Source: Omnitrophica WOR_2 bacterium RIFCSPLOWO2_12_FULL_46_30
GTDB taxonomy: Bacteria > Omnitrophota > Gorgyraeia > Gygaellales > UBA12090
Assembly (NCBI GenBank): GCA_001805845.1
Contig: MHHA01000079.1
Span: 1-7,895, forward strand
Length of the DNA stretch: 7,895 nt
Reading direction: 5' to 3'
The notes beneath the pieces are model-generated. The model was not told the origin of the DNA and did not search any database. It saw only the letters and a program-made list of their open reading frames with translations. This document shows, piece by piece, positions 5,029 to 7,895 of the stretch. The first letter of the stretch is position 1, and each line of letters begins with the position of its first letter. The position numbers and the translations under genes were made by a program.

Positions 5029-6369
5029 TTAACGCCTTCCATGAATGCGTCCGCTTTTAATGAACCCCTCATAGTGGCGCATCAATAATTGAGACTCAAT
5101 CTGCTTAATAGTATCAAGCATTACGCCAACAACAATCAAGATCCCCGTGCCTCCAAAAAATGATGCGATAAGATAGGGCACCTTGAATCGCGCCATAATG
5201 AAATCGGGAAAAATGGCAATAATGGCGATGAATACCGCCCCGAAGAGGGTGATTCTGGTAACTACAAAATCAAGAAACTCGGTTGTGGGCGCGCCTGGCC
5301 TGATCCCCGGAATAAAACCGCCGTATTTCTTTAGATTATCCGAGATATCCTGCGGATTAAAGGTAATCGCGGTATAAAAATAACAGAAGAAAATTATTAA
5401 AGCCGCGTAAATAATCGTATAGAAAATGCTTCCTCTTACCATAGACCCGGCAAATCTCTGGAAGGCGGCATTAGGAATAAAGGCGGCGATGGTGGCCGGA
5501 AACATAATGATGGACTGGGCAAAGATAATCGCGATCACCCCTGCGGTGTCTACTTTTAAGGGAATATACGTTGACTGGCCCCCGTAGATTTTTCTGCCTA
5601 CCACCCTGCGCGCATACTGAACGGGAATTTTGCGCTGCGCCTGGGTAACCAGAATAACCGCAAAAATAACCCCCGCCAATAAGGCCGCCATAAATGCCAG
5701 GGTTAAATAGCGGGTTTGGTCGGTTCTCTGAGTAGTCCAGCCGATAAGCTGCTGCAAGGCTACCGGTATACGCGAAATAATTCCTGCGGCGATAACCAGC
5801 GATATACCCTGGCCGATACCTCTTTCCTGAATCTGCTCTCCTACCCACATAATAAAGATAGTCCCGGTGGTCAGGGTAATTACCGTGATCAGCCTGAAGC
5901 CCCAGCCGGGATTCATCACGATATTCAGGCCTTCTAAGAATCTCCCCGGATGCTCAAGCCAGAGAGCGATAAAGAAAGACTGCACTAATGCCAGGCCCAC
6001 TGTCGCATAGCGGGTATACTGATTTATCTTTTGGTGGCCGGCCCTGCCCTCCTTGGATATTTTTTCCAGGGCAGGTATTACCGCGGTAAGCAGCTGAATA
6101 ACAATTGAGCTTGAAATGTAAGGCATTATCCCCAGGGCAAAGATGGTCAGCTTCTCTAATGAGCCGCCGGAGAACATATTCATTATGCTTAATATGGTGC
6201 CTCCCTGGCTTTTGGCAATACTGTCAAAGAAGCGCGCTAATTCCTGGGCGTTAATCCCGGGAATAGGGATGAAACTGCCTAACCTATAGACAGCAATCAG
6301 GCCTAAGGTGATAAGAATCTTTCTCCTGAGGTCCTGAATTTTAAAAATATTCTGCAGGGCGTTGAGCAT
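5029..6369 (-). CDS. secY: Protein translocase subunit SecY
   Basis: The 446-residue product is the channel-forming subunit of the Sec translocon in the inner membrane. Ten membrane spans can be placed at about 17-36, 72-96, 120-138, 157-176, 186-207, 222-244, 274-295, 313-335, 366-388 and 397-420. Family signatures include GGSLEKLTIFALGIMPYIS (plug and TM2), ERGIGQGISLVI at 182-193, RRVVGRKIYGGQSTYIPLKV in the TM6-TM7 cytosolic loop, and YGGFIPGIRPG at 349-359 in the loop that contacts SecA and ribosomes. The C-terminus ends YEGFIKSGRIHGRR, also typical. The ATG shares one base with the rplO stop (TAATG) and no strong Shine-Dalgarno sequence precedes it, so translation is probably coupled. 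adk follows after 88 bp. Confidence 0.98.
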   Translation of the reverse strand: MLNALQNIFKIQDLRRKILITLGLIAVYRLGSFIPIPGINAQELARFFDSIAKSQGGTILSIMNMFSGGSLEKLTIFALGIMPYISSSIVIQLLTAVIPALEKISKEGRAGHQKINQYTRYATVGLALVQSFFIALWLEHPGRFLEGLNIVMNPGWGFRLITVITLTTGTIFIMWVGEQIQERGIGQGISLVIAAGIISRIPVALQQLIGWTTQRTDQTRYLTLAFMAALLAGVIFAVILVTQAQRKIPVQYARRVVGRKIYGGQSTYIPLKVDTAGVIAIIFAQSIIMFPATIAAFIPNAAFQRFAGSMVRGSIFYTIIYAALIIFFCYFYTAITFNPQDISDNLKKYGGFIPGIRPGAPTTEFLDFVVTRITLFGAVFIAIIAIFPDFIMARFKVPYLIASFFGGTGILIVVGVMLDTIKQIESQLLMRHYEGFIKSGRIHGRR

Positions 6370-6812
6370 TATTCTATAATCTCTATTTTCCCGCCGGCCT
6401 TTTGTATCTTCTCAATGGCACCCTTAGAAAATTTATGAGCTCGGACGGTAAGCGCATGAGTGAGCCTGCCTTCTGCGAGAATCTTAATCAGGCCTTTACT
6501 ATTCTTAATCAGCCTGTTTTCTGCCAAAACATTGCTGTCAATAAGAGATCCTTCGGAAAAATTGCTTAGCCCTTTAAGGTTTACCAGCTGATATTGCCTG
6601 GCCGGCTTATGGTGAAAACCTCTTTTGGGTATTCTGCGGATTAAGGGAGACTGCCCTCCCTCAAAACCCAGATAAAAATCCCTGCCTGAGCGCGACCTCT
6701 GGCCTTTATGTCCCCGCGTGGAGGTCTTCCCATGGCCTGAACCCGGGCCGCGGCCTAAAAGTTTCTTTTTCTTATGAGCGCCTTTTACCGAGCTCAACGA
6801 CTCAAGAGCCAT
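6369..6812 (-). CDS. rplO: 50S ribosomal protein L15
   Basis: The 147-residue protein has the L15 N-terminal signature GRGPGSGHGKTSTRGHKGQ at 20-38, the segment FEGGQSPLIRRIPKRGF at 50-66, and a globular C-terminal half ending in KAGGKIEIIE. L15 binds 23S rRNA late in large-subunit assembly. I start at ATG 6812, eight bases after a strong AAAGGTGA; the in-frame GTG at 6824 lies within that site and would add four residues not expected in the family. The start lies inside rpsE, giving an 11-base overlap, so there is no room for rpmD (L30), which normally stands between these two genes. The stop overlaps the secY start by one base. Confidence 0.97.
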   Translation of the reverse strand: MALESLSSVKGAHKKKKLLGRGPGSGHGKTSTRGHKGQRSRSGRDFYLGFEGGQSPLIRRIPKRGFHHKPARQYQLVNLKGLSNFSEGSLIDSNVLAENRLIKNSKGLIKILAEGRLTHALTVRAHKFSKGAIEKIQKAGGKIEIIE

Positions 6813-7302
6813 TTGTCTTGTCACCTTTTAATTGCGCGGCTTCAGGTTTTACCGGGGCCCTCAATTGCTTCAAACCGTCAATCACTGCCTTGACCACATT
6901 AATGGGATTATTTGATTTAAGGCTTTTGGTCAGGATATCTTTTATTCCCGCGGCCTCACAGACTGCCCGCACAGAGCCGGCGGCAATGACTCCGGTTCCT
7001 TCAGCTGCCGGTTTCAGCAAAACCTTGGCTGCGCCATAATGCCCGATTACTTCATAAGGAATTGTTGTTCCCGCAAGGGGCACGCTAAAGCAGTTCTTCT
7101 TAGCTATATGCAGGCCTTTGCGGATGGCATCGGCAACCTCATGCGCCTTACCCAGGGCATAGCCTAACCTGCCCTTTGCATCGCCCAGGACAATAAGGGC
7201 ACTGAAAGACATTTTTTTCCCGCCTTTAGTAACCTTGGTAACCCGATTGATACTAATCACCCGCTCAATAAATTCCGATTGCTCTCTTCTCCTCTGTTCC
7301 AT
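6802..7302 (-). CDS. rpsE: 30S ribosomal protein S5
   Basis: The 166-residue product has the N-terminal S5 double-stranded-RNA-binding-like domain (about 9-72), with KVTKGGKKMSFSALIVLGD and GRLGYALGKAHEVADAIRKG. It also has the C-terminal domain with LLKPAAEGTGVIAAGSVRAV at 95-114 and GIKDILTKSLKSNNPINVV at 119-137. S5 sits at the mRNA entry side and affects decoding fidelity and mRNA unwinding. The ATG at 7302 lies two bases after the rplR stop. A GGAGGG motif lies about 14 bases upstream, rather far, so coupling with rplR is likely. The 3' end overlaps rplO by 11 bases and contains its Shine-Dalgarno sequence. Confidence 0.98.
   Translation of the reverse strand: MEQRRREQSEFIERVISINRVTKVTKGGKKMSFSALIVLGDAKGRLGYALGKAHEVADAIRKGLHIAKKNCFSVPLAGTTIPYEVIGHYGAAKVLLKPAAEGTGVIAAGSVRAVCEAAGIKDILTKSLKSNNPINVVKAVIDGLKQLRAPVKPEAAQLKGDKTNGS
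6821..6828 (-). promoter_or_regulatory. Shine-Dalgarno site for rplO inside rpsE
   Basis: AAAGGTGA on the minus strand is an eight-base match to the 16S rRNA tail. It stands eight bases before the ATG at 6812 and overlaps the last codons of rpsE. It rules out the GTG at 6824, which is part of it. Confidence 0.8.
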
Positions 7303-7304
7303 AG

Positions 7305-7667
7305 CTAAAAAATTAACCCTCCCTTACGCAAAGCCTCAGCAAGCGCCTTTACTCTTCCCTGATAGGCAAAACCGCTGCGGTCAAAAACCGCTCTCTTTAT
7401 ACCTTTAGCCGCTGCCTTTTGCGCGAACATCTCACCTAAGAGAGTGGCTGCCTTTAGATTGCCGCAATAGCCAAGCTTATCCCGCAGCTCTTTCGCCCTT
7501 GTTGATAAGGAAAGGAGCGTCTTTGATTTTGTATCATTAATCAACTGAAGCTGCATGTTGCGCAGGCCGCGATGGACGCAGAGCCGCGGGCATTCCTCTG
7601 TGCCTCTAATTTTTGCTCTTATTCTTTTATGCCGGGAAATTCTTTTTGCCTCTTTAACTGTAGTCAT
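7305..7667 (-). CDS. rplR: 50S ribosomal protein L18
   Basis: The 120-residue protein has the usual L18 length and layout. A basic N-terminus (about 8-22, with RISRHKRIRAKIRGT) is followed by the ECPRLCVHRG strand, and the C-terminal half has KAATLLGEMFAQKAAAKGIKRAVFDRSGFAYQGRVKALAEALRKGGLIF. L18 binds 5S rRNA and joins it to the large subunit with L5. The 28-50 segment departs from the common HIYAQVIDD pattern (LRNMQLQLINDT here), but the overall match is clear. The ATG at 7667 has no Shine-Dalgarno sequence; the spacer from rplF is 75 bp and holds a palindromic repeat. rpsE follows after two bases. Confidence 0.95.
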   Translation of the reverse strand: MTTVKEAKRISRHKRIRAKIRGTEECPRLCVHRGLRNMQLQLINDTKSKTLLSLSTRAKELRDKLGYCGNLKAATLLGEMFAQKAAAKGIKRAVFDRSGFAYQGRVKALAEALRKGGLIF

Positions 7668-7683
7668 TTTTAATGGACATACA

Positions 7684-7731
7684 ACTTACCTGCCTGCTTG
7701 AGCAGGCAGGCGTTCGCTTCGCTCCGTAAGT
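7684..7731. repeat. Palindromic element in the rplF/rplR spacer
   Basis: A perfect 10-bp inverted repeat, CCTGCCTGCT (7689-7698) and AGCAGGCAGG (7701-7710), is nested in an outer pair ACTTAC/GTAAGT (7684-7689 and 7726-7731; C7689 can serve only one stem). The part between (7712-7725) matches the loop of the rpsD/rpoA hairpin (1440-1453) at 12 of 14 bases. With no T-run after it in the direction of transcription, it does not look like a terminator. A dispersed small repeat is the likeliest reading. Confidence 0.8.
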
Positions 7732-7742
7732 CTGGGCTTCAT

Positions 7743-7895
7743 TTATTTAGCCGCGGACTTTCCGACCTTCTTACGGATAATTTCGCCTGAGTAACGAATA
7801 CCTTTTCCTTTGTACGGCTCAGGCGGATAGATTCTGCGAATTTGCGCTGCCACCTCTCCAACCCTCTGCTTATCAATACCCCTGACGATGATCTG
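7743..7895 (-). CDS. rplF: 50S ribosomal protein L6, 3' end (runs off the window)
   Basis: The last 50 codons are present, open at the right edge. They contain the L6 C-terminal signature IIVRGIDKQRVGEVAAQIR followed by PPEPYKGKGIRYSGE and a basic tail ending KKVGKSAAK. This is the conserved RNA-binding end of L6, which sits near the sarcin-ricin loop of 23S rRNA. The order rplF, rplR, rpsE agrees with the spc operon. The TAA stop is immediately followed by an ATG that opens an 18-codon frame through the palindromic repeat; that small frame is probably incidental. Confidence 0.96.
   Translation of the reverse strand, partial: QIIVRGIDKQRVGEVAAQIRRIYPPEPYKGKGIRYSGEIIRKKVGKSAAK

Noticed and set aside
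5471..5848. A 125-codon minus-strand frame inside secY
   Set aside because: It lies in another frame of an intact secY; its Arg/Gly/Tyr-rich product looks like an out-of-frame translation.

Overview
The window is one compact bacterial ribosomal-protein gene cluster, the 3' half of the spc operon followed by the alpha operon. Every convincing gene lies on the minus strand, so transcription runs from position 7895 toward 1. In that direction the order is rplF (3' end only), rplR, rpsE, rplO, secY, adk, map, infA, rpmJ, rpsM, rpsK, rpsD, rpoA, rplQ (5' end only). This is the widespread bacterial order except that rpmD (L30) is missing between rpsE and rplO.

The products are clearly bacterial: IF-1, SecY, long-form adenylate kinase, type I methionine aminopeptidase and an RNA polymerase alpha subunit with a C-terminal domain. 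Base composition is moderate. I cannot assign the organism securely. Loss of rpmD, retained cysteine zinc sites (S4, L36, Adk) and small GC-rich hairpins scattered between genes would fit an uncultured Gram-negative lineage such as Omnitrophota, but that is a low-confidence guess from memory.

Layout. 7895-6369: rplF end, a palindromic repeat, then rplR-rpsE-rplO-secY, tightly coupled (2-nt gap, 11-nt overlap, 1-nt overlap). 6369-5029: secY. 5028-4941: an 88-bp spacer with two hairpins. 4940-3325: adk-map-infA, with an ATGA overlap and a 6-nt gap. 3324-3231: an AT-rich spacer with a possible promoter. 3230-1482: rpmJ-rpsM-rpsK-rpsD, with repeats in the rpmJ/rpsM and rpsK/rpsD spacers. 1481-231: rpoA, with a copy of the same two-hairpin element on each side. 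230-1: start of rplQ. No gene-free stretch exceeds 162 bp.

The genes form one growth-coupled unit: ribosomal proteins of both subunits, initiation factor IF-1, the membrane channel for nascent proteins, N-terminal methionine removal, adenine-nucleotide balance, and the RNA polymerase assembly subunit. I found no new enzyme system. The unusual material is in the spacers: a second in-frame copy of the 3' end of rpmJ just after rpsK, a 9-bp tandem repeat beside it, and a duplicated structured element on both sides of rpoA.
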